Shown here piece after piece: positions 21,131 through 32,740 of a DNA stretch of 64,000 bases. The notes below the pieces were generated by a model. That model did no database searches and was not told the DNA's origin. It worked only from the letters and a program-made list of their open reading frames with translations. Source of the DNA: Tenodera sinensis (taxonomy: Eukaryota > Arthropoda > Insecta > Mantodea > Mantidae); contig CM060964.1 in NCBI GenBank assembly GCA_030765045.1, positions 281,868,002 through 281,932,001 on the forward strand, written 5' to 3'. Each line of letters starts with the position of its first letter. Position 1 is the first letter of the stretch. The position numbers and the translations under genes were made by a program.

Positions 21131-23580
21131 ACAAATGGAATGCTTTAAACATCAGATTTTTCTGGAAATAACAGTCACCAATTACTAATGATTTCAATGT
21201 TATTTGAAATGTGGATTTCCATTAATAACAGCTAAAGAGCAATGAGGAAAAAGGAATTCATTTCATGACACTTTCCGCTATTGTTATGTCTGCTTTATTT
21301 ACATTATTCCACTATTTAGTTCACACTTCTATTCCACTGTTTCAGTTTTAGATTGCTCTTCCGTTCCATTCTCTGTGTTCCTCTCTGATCCATAGTTGCT
21401 AACCTCTTTGTCCAGTAGTGCATTTCTTTATGTCAACTTGGCATGGTCTAACAAGTCCATATTCTGCAACATTACTAATAATAGTTTATGCAGGTAGTGT
21501 AAATAGGTTCCTGGAAAATTCTCTTCTCATTTACAAGGCCAGGACAACTACAGGCAACTACCATGGACAAATGAAGTATGTAAACTTTGAAAAATATGAG
21601 AAAAGCTGGCTCCTAATTTGCCATCTTCTGTTATAGTATTACACAATATTCCATATCACAGTGTACAGGTGGATAAATCCCCACTTAGGAATGCTGTGAA
21701 ACCTGCTATGACATTGCAGTTGCAGAATAAAGGAGTTCAGTGACATTTCTATGCATAAAACAGATTTTTACAAGCTGATTGAAACGAACCAAAAGGTTTT
21801 TAAAGTGGATACATTTTTGGTTTTAATTGGCCACACAGTCGTTTGCTTGAACCCATATATGTGAGATCTAGATTTCGTAGAACTATAGTTGGCACAGTTT
21901 ATCGGCAGTCCCCAGGAGTTCAAAATGGCCGACATTACACTAAACAGCTGACGGAAGTATCACAAAAAGCAGTCCTGCCGACGTACATAACTAAGCCACT
22001 TCTAACCTCAAATAACACAGTGTTAAAGGAACATGCTTTCAAACAATAATAATGCTTGAACATCGTTACCACACAACACATGATGAACGTACTCACCTTT
22101 GGCAAACCTTGTTCTGCAATAACACTTTTGGATAAAATCAGTTCCGAGCACTAAATATCGTAATATATACGAGATGTACTACTGTGTAGCGAATAAAAAA
22201 ATAAAACACTAACTATAATTGCATATACTGTTCTAAAACAATTCAAAACAAAATCACGCAAAAACGAGCATTACGTCCACTGACTAATTAATTAATACAG
22301 CGTCTAAACAGAATCTTGTTTTAAAATCTATCGGTTAGCCTCTCTGCAACATGTTCATAAACTAGCAACATAACAGACGCAATAACACCAACTATGACCA
22401 TAGCTTTACCATGGTTATATGTTACAAACAGTTGGTGGCACTAATACAACCCAACAGATGGGATATTACCAAATATAACCAGACCGCACCATAATGGGGG
22501 AAAAATATCAAGGTTGTTTTTTGGGGTATCTCAATAAGCTGTGCCGACTATAGCTTGGGCCAAGGTGAAACGAATAGAGAAACAAATGCACCAGATGATT
22601 TATCGTTACAGAAATCGTGCTATAATACACTTGAGGGTATATCACTTGTGACCAAAACAGACTGGCAAGGATTTTGTAAACATGTAAAAAAAGGTAGAAA
22701 ATTATTACTGGGAGAAAGACAGTGTAGTTGGAAACATCATCATTAATACTGTCATTGGAGAATGACAGCAACGATTCTTCTTCCTCCTTCTGCAGCGAAA
22801 ATGAGTCTGGCTCTGAAGTAGAGCTGGCTACTCCACTTGTGTGATGTGAGTGTATTGTTTTCATAGGCTAAACATATTGCATGAACTGAATAATATTTAA
22901 GTGTCACTATTTTGAGCGACTTCTTTGCTTTAATCTAGCATGAATACTGACGTACTGACTCACTGTATTCCTGCCAGGGACCACGAGCTGGTGGAAAGAC
23001 TATTGCTACTGGCAGGTCCAGTCTTTGTGTAGCTACGACCTTGGTTGGAAAAAGTGCAAGTGGAAGACTGGCATAAGTCATGCACAACACGTCAACGATC
23101 CCACTATCATACCCATGAGTTGCATGTGTCTCAAGTGCTCAGAATGTAATATGGAGGTATTCCAGGAAAACTTCCAAGGGTAACTTTTGAAAATCAAGGC
23201 AAATTCCAGTTTTCAAGGTGTAATTTTAAATTCAAGGTGATTTCCATGGTATTCCAGGTTTTCTGGGTGCCAGACACCATGAATATATTTTAATTAGCTG
23301 TGTTATGCTGCTTCAGTTTCTACATTCAGTTCGAGCAGTAAAGACAGAGTTGTGCATTCCAAAGGTGAACATTTATTCAAGACATCTGTGTTGTGTGTTA
23401 ATTACTTTAGAATATTCTTGTTATTGTTGCTGTTCTTGCCTAGTTATTAGTCCACTGAAATGCCTACTGAAAAATTTGTACTTGAACAGAGAATTTTTAT
23501 GTACAACACATATATAAAAACCAAATCATGTAGATAGGTGTGCAGACAATTTCTGGGGAAATTTCCTGATATTCCAGTTC
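21130..23580. other. Long stretch without a supportable gene
   Basis: Several short ORFs exist. The largest, on the minus strand at 22508-22864, begins with an acidic segment (SLQKEEEESLLSFSNDSIND) and then turns hydrophobic. No conserved motif, tRNA-like box or second copy was seen. It could contain an unrecognised first exon, but the sequence does not show it. Confidence 0.3.
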
Positions 23581-23589
23581 CCTGTAGAG

Positions 23590-24170
23590 GAAGAGTTAGA
23601 TGTCTGGTTAATAAGTTTAGAACAATGGGATTGCTAAATGCTGAACTTAAGAAACAAAAAGGACATCTTCTAATGGAGGAAAAAATTGGCAGATCATTTG
23701 AATGCTAAGTACTTAACACATGATGCATAGCAAGTGGGTGTTTCAAAAACCTCTGTTCATACAGCTGCTAAAATTTTAAAACTGAAATCCTACAGCAATT
23801 AATCTGGTAAATCCCAGGACTGCAATACAGTATAAATTGGTAAGACCAAATGGCACAAGCATCTGTACCATAGAACACATCCAGAAACAATAGACAGGCA
23901 AATCAGCTGTTGAAGCACACCTTTGGGAAACCCACCATGAAAGACACAAATTCTGAACTGTTAAAAGAAGTGAACCACCTGCTAGAACTCATCCTATGGG
24001 AGAAGATTTTCAATCAAAAACATAGTTATAGAATTAGAAACCTCGAAATCCCACTTCCAGACATCTATATCAAGTTCATTATTCCACCTACCAGGGACCA
24101 AAGGGAAGAAGATGCCAACTCTGTCAGTTGAATTACAGCAAATGATGGAAGCAAGAGCTTCTGAAACACA
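23590..24170 (+). mobile_element. Penelope-like element fragment
   Basis: Broken plus-strand frames read KIGKTKWHKHLYHRTHPE, AVEAHLWETHHERHKF and, further on, IKNIVIELETSKSHFQ-like residues. The order (IGKT or IGQT, AEH-like, then a charged helix) fits the tail of the GIY-YIG endonuclease of Penelope-like elements. No intact motif remains, so the assignment rests on overall order. Confidence 0.45.
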
Positions 24171-24729
24171 TCCTGTTAATATACAGTGTTAGCGAAGCAA
24201 AGGGTTCCAAAATTCGACTCATAACATTCATTCATTAGAACTTGATTTCACTATTACATAGCTTCAAGAAAGCTAATTAACAGTAACACAGTTAAAATTG
24301 CTCTAGAGCACTTACATGTTAACATAGGATAGAAGTAACACATATGCAGTTCATCCTTTTCATACTGCATGCTAACATCCTTTGGTAGTTGCTAAAATGG
24401 TATAAGCTGATGTACAGATGAACTCTATTTACAAAAATGGGAAAACACTTACAAAATGAAGTATGATGTAGAAGAATTTTAACTCAAGGTTAGAGGAAAG
24501 CATAAGAACTTGTAAAAAGTATTGGTTAGTTAAGACAAAAATGGCTATGGGAGGTGGGCAATGTCAATTACAATATTGATTGCATGAGTTTAGAACGAGG
24601 CATATAAGCAAAACTAAACCTTATGGATATAGGATTCAGTATACGTCTTCATTATATATAAAATCTGCTGTTAATAATCATAAAGGGGTATGGAAGATAT
24701 GCAACTCCATAAATCGATGGCTATGAATT

Positions 24730-25780
24730 GGAGAATATAAATATTACACTGGTCAACAAAGAATTTCCACCAGAAAATCTGATTAGTGTAAAATGTGAAG
24801 TTTATTGCGCTGATTTCAGAACTGGTTTCATCTCTTTCCTATCACATATAATCGTCGATATTTAAGGTACTACATTTTATGGTGTGCTTTGGTTTCTGCG
24901 TATTGCGGGTTAGTTGTAGACAGCTTGTGTTTACATCAGGTGCGGATCTAAGGGTGGAGCTATTATAGACTTCAATTTAAAAGGAAAAGGTGAGTGTACA
25001 TTAATGCTTGCTTGTTGTGCTTGTTGCCAGGAAATTTGGTGCACAAATACGTATTTTAGCATGCAACTTGTAGATATATATCTTAGAAAATAGAGCAAAA
25101 TCAGTATTTTTTTCTTTTTCGTTTTTGCAGATTGCCTTCCATTACTATGCCCCAAAAATGTGTCAATCATCCAAACAATTTTTGCTACATATGTGGTTCA
25201 TTCACACCTAAATCGCAGCGGTGTACTATTACCTCAAGACATGAGAAATTCTACCAGCTTACTTTGACGTTCCACTGGGCGATCAGGATAAAAATTGGGC
25301 CCCACATATCATATGCAAGCCATGTGTGACAGGTTTAGGGGAATGGATGCTGAAAAGGAAAAGTATGATGCCATTTGATGTACCAATGATTTGGCAGGAA
25401 CCGAAGAACCATATCGACAACTGCTATTTTTGCTGTGTGAATATTAAAAGAGTCTCAGCAATGAACAAACATAAAATTATACATCCAAATCTTTTATCAG
25501 CAATGTGACCAGTCCCACATATCGACATGCTTCCAGTTCCTATTCCTCAGAAAGTGAACCTGAAAGGCTCCAAGAAGCAGGACTTGAAGCTGATAATGAT
25601 CCTGTGGACCTATCTTGTTAGAGACCTTTCACTTTCAAAGGACAAACCAGAACTACTAGCATATAGGCTGAAGGAGAAAGATATGCTCGAGAAGGATGTC
25701 AGGATTTCTCATTACAGGACAAGAAGCAAAGTTTTGGAAGGGAAAGGAAGGATGTTTAAATAAAGAAATAGTTAAAAAGT
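24730..25780 (+). pseudogene. Cys-rich transposon-associated protein relic
   Basis: After an AG preceded by a T-rich tract (25128), frames encode NFCYICGSFTPKSQR, then (shifted) LGDQDKNWAPHIICKPCVTG, MPFDVPMIWQEPKNH and CYFCCVNIKRVSAMNKHK. The stop after SAM is followed by PVPHIDMLPVP in frame. I remember this Cys-rich pattern (CYVCG, APHICC, DCYFC) as a multi-copy family in arthropods and other animals, often near mobile DNA. Its activity is unknown to me. One frameshift near 25240 and one nonsense codon break the copy. Confidence 0.55.
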
Positions 25781-26213
25781 AAAGTTGTCACAATTGGTGT
25801 CAGGAGTGTGATTAAAAACCATGATTGGAACAGTTGATGAAACAAATGTTAGCCAAGATGGACATAATGGGAAATGAAATTAATTCCGGAATGTGGCAGA
25901 TGGAAACAAATATGAAAGCCAAATTGAAAAATGTAAACTACGGAATGGAAAAGATGAAAATGGGAATGTCCAATATGAAGATGAGCTATCGGAGAATACT
26001 AACAAGCGACTGGCTGAGATTAAGGAAGCCATAGAAGAACTCGATGGAAAGATCAAGGACTTTGGCCAGCGTGTTAACGCCCTGGAAGATAGAGTCGAGT
26101 GCAGCACCAAAGAACTGAATTCTATAGTGGAACAAATGCTTGATGAAAACCTCAAACTAGGTGTATATCTATGGGAGAGGCCTGTGTTCAGTAGTAGACG
26201 CTTTACGGCTTAA
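25781..26213 (+). pseudogene. Coiled-coil ORF, possible LTR-retroelement gag start
   Basis: Two frames (25825-26034 and 25893-26213) look like one coiled-coil protein broken by a frameshift: Met/Lys-rich MEQLMKQMLAKMD, then RLAEIKEAIEELDGKIKDFG. Just upstream, TTGGTGTCAGGAGTG (25795-25809) resembles the leader after a 5' LTR in some gypsy-type elements. No LTR was identified, so a gag origin is a guess. Confidence 0.3.
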
Positions 26214-26429
26214 ATGATGGTGCTTGTGATATACTTATATGTATCTCCATATCTCTTGTGTCTTGGAAGTGACTCTTAACAATTGCAACAAAACTTTTTA
26301 TTTAGTTAACGTTTAGCTTTTCAAGTTTATCTAAATTAGTATCTTCTCCCAAAAAACAAGATTTCACAAAAAAAAAAGGGGGGGTGGGGAGGGTGGGGCA
26401 ATGCCGAGCGAAGCTTGGTCGCCTAGGTA

Positions 26430-26720
26430 CTAAACACCTTAAAGCCCGGGACTTAATTGTTTAAAAATGTAAGTCGCCATTGGTGTCTGGAATACGCTAT
26501 TCCCTTGTGGTCTACTGAGAAAATGTGAATCAGAGAGTTTAAGGCAATGGCAGCAAGTTGCCTTGGTAGCACAGTAATTAAGAGCAGCCGCGTGTAGAAT
26601 GGACGATCCATGTTTCAAATCCCAGCCGTGGCACTGAGTTTTTCATTTCTGATTCCACTTTTCAAAGTTTACCTACACATAATTTGTGTGTATTAGAACA
26701 ATCAACTATCATTGATTGCC
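26430..26720 (+). repeat. SINE-A, diverged copy next to the DDX41 3' end
   Basis: It has the same order as other SINE-A units: GTAAGTCGCCATTGG, then a tRNA-like part with GTAGCACAGTAATTAAGAGC and TTTCAAATCCCAGCC, then the ACACATAATTTGTGTGT stem. It lies about 300 bp beyond the DDX41 stop codon, so it may border or sit in the 3' UTR. Confidence 0.65.
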
Positions 26721-26946
26721 CTGATGTGTGATAAATATAAACTGTTTGCAATAAACTCTGTATGAACCCTTTTTTTAATAAGTCAATGTCACTTATTTTA
26801 AAGCAAGACTAAAAACAACTAACTTCGAGCCATATTAAATGCTTTTATCAATAAATAGAAAATATTTTATAGTCAAGTGCTTCTTAACAAAGCTTAATTC
26901 CTCTAATTAATTGGTGATTTAGTCTGCATAATTTGCATAATTTCTT

Positions 26947-26952
26947 TTTAAT
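26947..26952 (-). promoter_or_regulatory. Candidate poly(A) signal of DDX41
   Basis: ATTAAA on the minus strand lies about 80 nt after the stop codon. It is a common variant signal, but the region is T/A-rich, so the match is weak evidence. Confidence 0.3.
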
Positions 26953-27029
26953 TTTTTTCTAACTTGGATTGTAGAAAGTTAACAATACAAAACTACTCAT
27001 TTGAAAGATGTAGTACAGAAGATATATTC

Positions 27030-27166
27030 TTAGTAATCTGCTGCATTGCTTGCTAGATAATCTCTGCGTCCAATGTTTGAAGCTTGCTTGTTCTGAATTG
27101 CTTCCAATTTTGGGCAATCTGTGATGCGATGCCCCAAGCCACCACAATAACTGCAACCTCGTTCAT
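27030..27166 (-). CDS. abs: DDX41/abstrakt helicase, last coding exon (zinc knuckle)
   Basis: Acceptor AG at 27167-27168 follows a T-rich tract; the stop TAA is at 27030-27032. The exon encodes 44 residues after a split Asp codon. It contains the CCHC zinc knuckle CSYCGGLGHRITDC and ends with KQASNIGRRDYLASNAADY. DDX41 differs from most DEAD-box proteins by exactly this C-terminal knuckle. The ending matches insect abstrakt as recalled. The frame joins perfectly to the exon at 27441-27623 across a 274-bp intron. Confidence 0.95.
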
Positions 27167-27440
27167 CTGAAAACATGTGCCATCTGTTTAAAACTATTTA
27201 ACAACTGCTGTTAAGAAGCCTTCTTTTTTTAAAAGCCTAATAGTTTCTAAAAGAAGCCATCAGATTTTATGAAAATTATTCATCACTACCTTTAAAACCT
27301 CTAATATGTTCCCTAAATCATTACCAATTGGAACTAGTGCCTTTAATACTTTGCACTTATGTTATTTAAGAGTATATTGGACAAGAGATCAAGCTGAAAC
27401 AGTACGCCTTTAAGAAATTGCATTAATATATAAAGCTTAC

Positions 27441-27623
27441 CGCCAAGATCCAGGTATTTTTCATTTTCAGACTGCAATGCAGCCAGAAAGGGGGGCACCT
27501 TCTGCCTTGCTTCCATCAGGAGATGTTTAAGATCTAACAGCACTGATTCATCGTTTGCCTTGTTGATGAAAGTAGTTGCAATTCCCGTCTTTCCTGATCG
27601 TCCAGTACGTCCAATTCTGTGTA
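27441..27623 (-). CDS. abs: DDX41/abstrakt helicase, penultimate exon (motif VI)
   Basis: Acceptor TTGCAG lies just above 27623 and donor GTAAGC begins at 27440. The 183-bp exon encodes helicase motif VI, HRIGRTGRSG, whose Arg residues contact ATP, followed by TGIATTFINKANDESVLLDL and KQKVPPF-type DDX41 residues (here RQKVPPF). Phase 1 at both ends matches its neighbours. DDX41 is a nuclear RNA helicase associated with the spliceosome and, in animals, with nucleic-acid sensing. This exon completes the second RecA-like domain. Confidence 0.95.
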
Positions 27624-28278
27624 CTGCAACAAATAAGAGCATTTGTATTATAACAGGCTTTCATTTATTTTCAGATTCTCTGACAGATTTGAATGTAATG
27701 TTTAGAGACCTGTCAGTTTTGCAATTCACAAAATTTGCAAAAAGCACTTCATATGTATAATGTATTTTTATAACTGTAAAGTTGCTTTTTGGGTTTTTCA
27801 ACCCGTGAACTACTCGGGAATTTCTTACAATATTCTGTTATACAAAAATGTTCATGTTTATCTGTGAAATTTAACAAAATACGTTCAACAATGCAGGCAT
27901 AAATACCCCACTTTTGAAAGTTGTGGATAGGGGAGAGTGGGGGAATTCTGCACACTTAAGGTCGAGCAGCCATACTGACTAACAGAAATTGAGTTAAGTA
28001 GCAGACTTTGTTTCACCTGTAACTTCATTAAGTAAGCTCTCGAAAGAGTGCAATTCCAAAGACATCTTGCACTTTTGAAAGGGTGTTAGGTATTGAAAAC
28101 TGAAAGTATACAATGCGCAGAATTAACCTACCTGGATGGGTAATTGTGTGCGCTGTATATGCTTGAAAGGAACATGGATATATGTGTTATAATTAACTTT
28201 AATGATAAACTAAATGCTACAGGATATTACATCAATTGCTAAATCCTATTACAGACTCAAATCAACTGTCCAGATGTT

Positions 28279-28840
28279 TCACTTAAGCTGCTTTTTAGTT
28301 TGTTTTTGTTTTCTGAGGCAGAGATCACAGAAGTTCTGTTCTGCTAAATCCCTTGTGCTACATTCTTTGTGGGACCACCTGTCACACCCTACACATCTGT
28401 ACCACATCTCATTATCATGTCCAAACTCATCACAAACAGAACACACATCATAGTTTATTGGAGCAACATCATTTTCATTATCAACACACAGTTGTTTTTC
28501 ACTGAATTCATTGGCATCAGATTCACTATCTGAGAAATTCAACTGTCGTTTACAGGACTTTCTTCTTGGCTTTTTCTCCACAATTTTGTTTTCTTTTTGA
28601 GTTTGTTCTTCCTTTCTTCATTTGATGGTCTCTCTTCTTTTTTCAGCTTCTTGAAGTTTATCTTTCACTGGCACCCCTGTTAATATTTCTGATAATTGTT
28701 TCCTACATTAGGCTTTATTAGATTTTCTACTTGAAAACGAGACTTTTGTTGGCAGGGGAGGCATATCTGCTGCCTTAACATGTTTTGAATTTGCAGCCAA
28801 CGACTCAGGTGCACTCTCAGGCGGAACGGCAGGAAAGCTG
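28279..28840 (-). pseudogene. pogo-like transposase C-terminal tail with PHD-like zinc finger
   Basis: The minus-strand frame from about 28838 reads PPESAPESL and MPPLPTKVSFSSRKSNKA, then a stop, then EILTGVPVKDKLQEAEKREE. After a frame change come a Lys-rich run and SDSESDANEF. The 28279-28581 frame ends with CSVCDEFG...MWYRCVGCDRWSHKEC...FCDLC, a C4-H-C3-like finger. Insect pogo/jerky-type transposases carry such a Pro/Lys/acidic tail and terminal finger as I recall. A domesticated host gene is less likely because the TIRs surround it and frames are broken. Confidence 0.6.
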
Positions 28841-29543
28841 CACGCTGTGTATCTCCTACGTCATTTTAAAAATATCTTGGATGAGAAGGGGCTCAAAATG
28901 ATTTATTATGGAGTTATATACCCATATTTACTGTATGCGATAGAAATTTGGGGCTGTGCTGCTGCAACCCATATGGAAAGGTTATTTAGATTGCAAAAAC
29001 GGGCAGTCAGATTGATTTTCAGTATGAACTCTCGTGAATCATGTAGGGGAATATTTAAGGATAAGCAGATATTAACATTGTATTCTCTGTATGTCTATAA
29101 AGTTGTAACCTATGCAGTTCAGAAACAAAACCTAAAAAATAGCAATATCCATAGTCACTACACCCGACACAATGATGATTATTTTCAGCAGAGATTTAGT
29201 AAAAATATTTCAAAAAAGGATCCTAATGTCATGGGTTTAATGCTTCATGCAAAACTACCTGCATATTTAAAATGTTCTAAAGGTAAACAATTTGAGAGTG
29301 CTCTGAAGAAGTATTTGATAACGAAGACATTGTGCAGTATCAACGAACTATAATAATGTCTATATTGAAATTACAGACCCTCTGTGTAAATCACAAATGA
29401 TAGGTAGCTATAGTTATATGTGTAACCATTAGGTTGTCCATCTCTGTAATACAAATTATAAATATAAATGTGTGACAATGTCAAAAACTGTATTGCAGTC
29501 TATTGACAATAAAGAATTTAATTAATTAAAAAAAAAAAAAAAA
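28840..29543 (+). mobile_element. 5'-truncated CR1/Jockey-group LINE 3' end with poly(A)
   Basis: The 168-aa frame (28847-29353) contains YYGVIYPYLLYAIEIWG, FRLQKRAVRLIF, RESCRGIFKDKQILTLYSLY and HYTRHNDDY, ending FESALKKYLI. This is the C-terminal domain that follows the reverse transcriptase in CR1-like LINEs of arthropods. A 3' UTR of about 170 bp with AATAAAG (29509-29515) leads into a run of 15 A (29528-29542). The 5' border is uncertain (28.79-28.84 kb). AATTTGC occurs near both borders but is too short to prove a target duplication. Confidence 0.8.
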
Positions 29544-29944
29544 TTTGCCTGCTACAAGAATTGCAGAATTACCCGACACAGTATACATTCTTTCATCTGC
29601 CATGGATACTTCATAATATGCTTATTTCATTGCTCTTTAATGCAAATCTGTAACAAGAAATATATGCCCTAAGTGTTGCAACTCACTGACTGCAGACGAA
29701 TAACTGGTAATGGCGTCTTCAACACACTAGTTAGTCAAACTGTTGAGCAGATGGCGACACTGCACAGAACTAGGAATTCAGAGCAGAACCAGAGAAACAT
29801 AGCAGCGTAGAATTACCCTCCTGCGCAGAATTTGCCCACCTTCCCCTAACCCCAAAATATTGTGATGATTTATAAAGCAAAAATATGTTCACATTATTAC
29901 TGATTATTGTTTGAATATAGTTGATATTTGTATTATGTTAATTG

Positions 29945-30260
29945 AGAAATGAAAAATTCAATGCCATAGCCCAGATCTGAACCATGGATCTTCTGGTCTG
30001 TCCGGCTGCTCTAACCACTCAGCTACCAGGGCAACGTGCTGATACGACACTAAATCCTCCAACTAACTCACATTTTCCTGGTAAACCACCAGGATATTTC
30101 AAATTCATGTGAGATAACATACCCTAATGGTGACTTACTATGCTAAAGTACTTAAAGTCCCAGGCTTCATAGTTTAGCCACCTATAAGGTCAATCAACTT
30201 ACAGCATAGTAAGTCGCAATTAGGTTATGTAATCTCATATGAATTTAAGATCTCCTTGTG
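29945..30260 (-). repeat. SINE-A copy with internal foldback
   Basis: Minus-strand tRNA-like part at about 29960-30035 (GTAGCTGAGTGGTTAGAGCA, B box TTCAGATC). The body contains CATGTGAGATAACATACCCT (30108-30127) and its inverted partner GGTTATGTAATCTCATATGA (30223-30242). The right half is therefore an inverted duplication of the body. Confidence 0.6.
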
Positions 30261-30269
30261 GAAGAACTA

Positions 30270-31340
30270 TTAATTTTCAAAGTTATTTATGTTCAGTTTT
30301 CTCACTGTGTCATTTGAATGTTTTACAGATGTCCAAAACTACAACCTTAACCAAATAGAATAATAAAACATAAAATGTTATCAAATGCAAGGAAACATGG
30401 CCTGCATTGATACAATTATATGTCAAAGTGATATGATTAAAAATAATCGTCAACATAAATTGTATCTGTATATGATAAAAATAAATAATCTCTCTTGAAA
30501 GTGCTTTGTATATGCCTTGTCACCTTGAAACATGCTGAGTATTGCTTCCATGATAATATTTTTATAACAAATTGCAATGAGGTAGTGATTCTTTACACTT
30601 TCTTGATTAAATAAGATCATTCTACTTTAAAATCGAATACTTATTTAAAGAACTCTTGCCCTCAGTTATTTTATCTAAATCTGATATGCCCTGAAGATAA
30701 GAGCAACTCACCTTATAAACATAACTGCCACAAGGTTCAAGAAGAAGAAAAACGTGGAAGATGATTGGTTATAACTCCTTGGGTATATCTTTTTTCAACA
30801 GCCCTTGGACCGCTAGGCAGGTTTATGCACAATTCAAGACATTGGCATATTATTGGTTAGAAATTACCTTGTGATTGACATTTTTTGCTGCCATGTGACC
30901 ATCACAGTACAATGTTACCATATTTGCTTGCTGTCTGCCTGCTGTGGTAAAACCAGTACTTGCAAGATATAAAGGACGGTAAAGTTCTGAATGTAACATA
31001 ACATTTAAAATTATTAAATCCTTAAAGATTCACTGCATTAAACGCTCCTGAAACTTTGGTAAGTGGAATGCTTGCAAACAAAGAATCTGATTAGTACATA
31101 AACGTGAAAATGCACATAAATTTCCACTGAACCCAGAGCTGTTATGATGCCAAAGATATCATGCATTCTTACTACTGTCTAGAAACTTAGAAGAGCTCTT
31201 CAGCTGTTAACTCACCACACAAGTGTCAATCTCAAGGTAATTTCTCACCTATGATAGGCATAGTTGACCCCAGAATAGGAAGTAGTGCACACTCCATGGG
31301 TGTTGTGTGATTATTGTATGCACTGTCCAATTTTCTTAAG
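30270..31340. other. Intronic DNA without recognised elements
   Basis: Part of the giant DDX41 intron. No ORF, tRNA-like box or second copy was seen. Confidence 0.35.
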
Positions 31341-31346
31341 GTTAAA

Positions 31347-31570
31347 AATGCCATCCAAAATAAAATTGGCTGAATGAGCAAACAAGTTTGCTAGCGACAG
31401 TATCGTAAGGTCAAGGGAGGTACTGTTATGTCAATTCTGCAACAAGAGTGTTTCATGGGATACTAGTAATTCAGTTAAAAAACACATTGCATCCAGAGCC
31501 CACATGGAAAGCACAAAAGCAGAAAAAGGCAAACAACTACACATGAAAATGTTGATGGTGTTAAAGAAGT
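31347..31570 (+). pseudogene. BED/CGGBP1-like zinc-finger N-terminus (hAT-type relic)
   Basis: ATG at 31347 starts MPSKIKLAE, then a TGA where relatives have Trp. The frame continues to LLCQFCNKSVSWDTSNSVKK and HIASRAH. The C-x2-C...H-x4-H pattern with NKSV..D and the MPSK start recall CGGBP1-like proteins derived from hAT transposases. The rest of the protein is not visible. It lies in the DDX41 intron. Confidence 0.5.
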
Positions 31571-31579
31571 GAAAGTATA

Positions 31580-32495
31580 TTAATTCAGTCTTTTTATTGA
31601 AGCCATTTCTACAAATTATGTTTTTGATTTGAAAGTTTCTTTCTGATTATTTGTTTACTTGTGTTATAGAAGGCTCATTTACATGGCACAGTGAAATCAA
31701 TTTGAAACCGATCTGAGTTTATGTATTGAAATTGATTTGATATTTCACCTATGCTGATTGTGTTCAATATGTTTGCTGTATTCAACTTGATTTGATTTAT
31801 TTTAATTCCTTTAATCATACATCACATTTAGTTATGCTTAGATATGGAACATGTCATTATAAAGATAACGTAAACTGTCAGATATAACTAAATTTACAAC
31901 CCAAATATGTTTACACCAGAACAATAGATATGTACCTAAACTTAAGTACACTTATACGTAAGTATAAATAAAGAGAGTCAAAAAATTTCAAACCACCTGC
32001 ATGGTGTTTTGTCTGTCCATGTCCTTGGCACTCATTACCATCTGCCGCTATCATAGAAAGGTACAGATGAAACCATACAACATTTTTAAAACTACTTTTA
32101 AAGGCTTTAGTTACCAACTTTATGAAAAGAAATCCTTATTGGAGCTCTGAGGAACCTAATATTGTTCATGAAGTACCACTTCATTGGTGTATGGTATACC
32201 ATTAGCACAGAAAGAGTTAGAAGGTAGGAACACAATTTTATGGTGAATAAAAATTGTGAATGTCGGTATAAAAAGAAGGCTCAAAGCGGGATAAAAGCGG
32301 TGAAATAAAATATCAAATATTACTGTTATAATTTACATTTCAAACATTAGATGTAGAATGTTCATTGGAATAGCAAGTAAGCATGGTTTCTAAGTTCCCC
32401 GCTGTAACATTGGTTCATTTATCAGACAAAATATTGTGCATTGAAAGAGCTTCACAATCACCATTTGAAATTGAAATATAGGTATATAGATTGTG
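31580..32495. other. Intronic DNA without recognised elements
   Basis: AT-rich, with only short uninformative ORFs. Confidence 0.3.
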
Positions 32496-32499
32496 GTTC

Positions 32500-32740
32500 T
32501 CAGCATCCCATTCTACACTGGGCATGAAAGACCACTTAATTTTGTTCAGAGGCCTCTCTATCAAGCTTGAGGTTCTTTCTGCTGTACATCTACGGCATGG
32601 GACCACTAGCTTTACTTCCCTACTAAAGGAAGCCATGCTAAGGATTTTTAAACCCGTAAAAATTCATAACCCTCCGCCAGCTTTGAACCCGTGACCCCAG
32701 GAACCAGAAGCTAGCATGTTACCACGGAGGACGTCATGCA
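32500..32740 (-). repeat. SINE-E (tRNA-like head), single copy in window
   Basis: On the minus strand the head reads CCTCCGTGGTAACATGCTAG, then CACGGGTTCAAAGCTGGCGG with a B-box-like core. A body of about 180 bp follows. The layout is that of a tRNA-derived SINE, but no second copy is present here to define its ends. Confidence 0.45.

Larger units (their letters stand above)
27930..29846 (-). mobile_element. pogo-like TIR element in the DDX41 intron
   Basis: Terminal inverted repeats of about 22 bp begin GGGGAGAGTGGGGGAATT (left) and, read inward, GGGGAAGGTGGGCAAATT (right), both continuing CTGC. Each is flanked by TA (27928-27929 and 29847-29848), the target of the mariner/pogo group. The interior has a transposase-like C-terminal frame on the minus strand and a foreign LINE at about 28.8-29.54 kb. 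The catalytic core is missing, so the element was non-autonomous even before the LINE landed. Confidence 0.65.

Noticed and set aside
22508..22864. 118-aa minus-strand ORF with an acidic N-terminus as a possible host exon
   Set aside because: No donor or acceptor sites pair convincingly, and no domain or second exon was found. The latter half looks like translated AT-rich DNA.
28279..28581. Host PHD-finger gene
   Set aside because: The frame is enclosed by terminal inverted repeats with TA targets and preceded by stops and frame changes, so a pogo-type transposase tail is the simpler reading.
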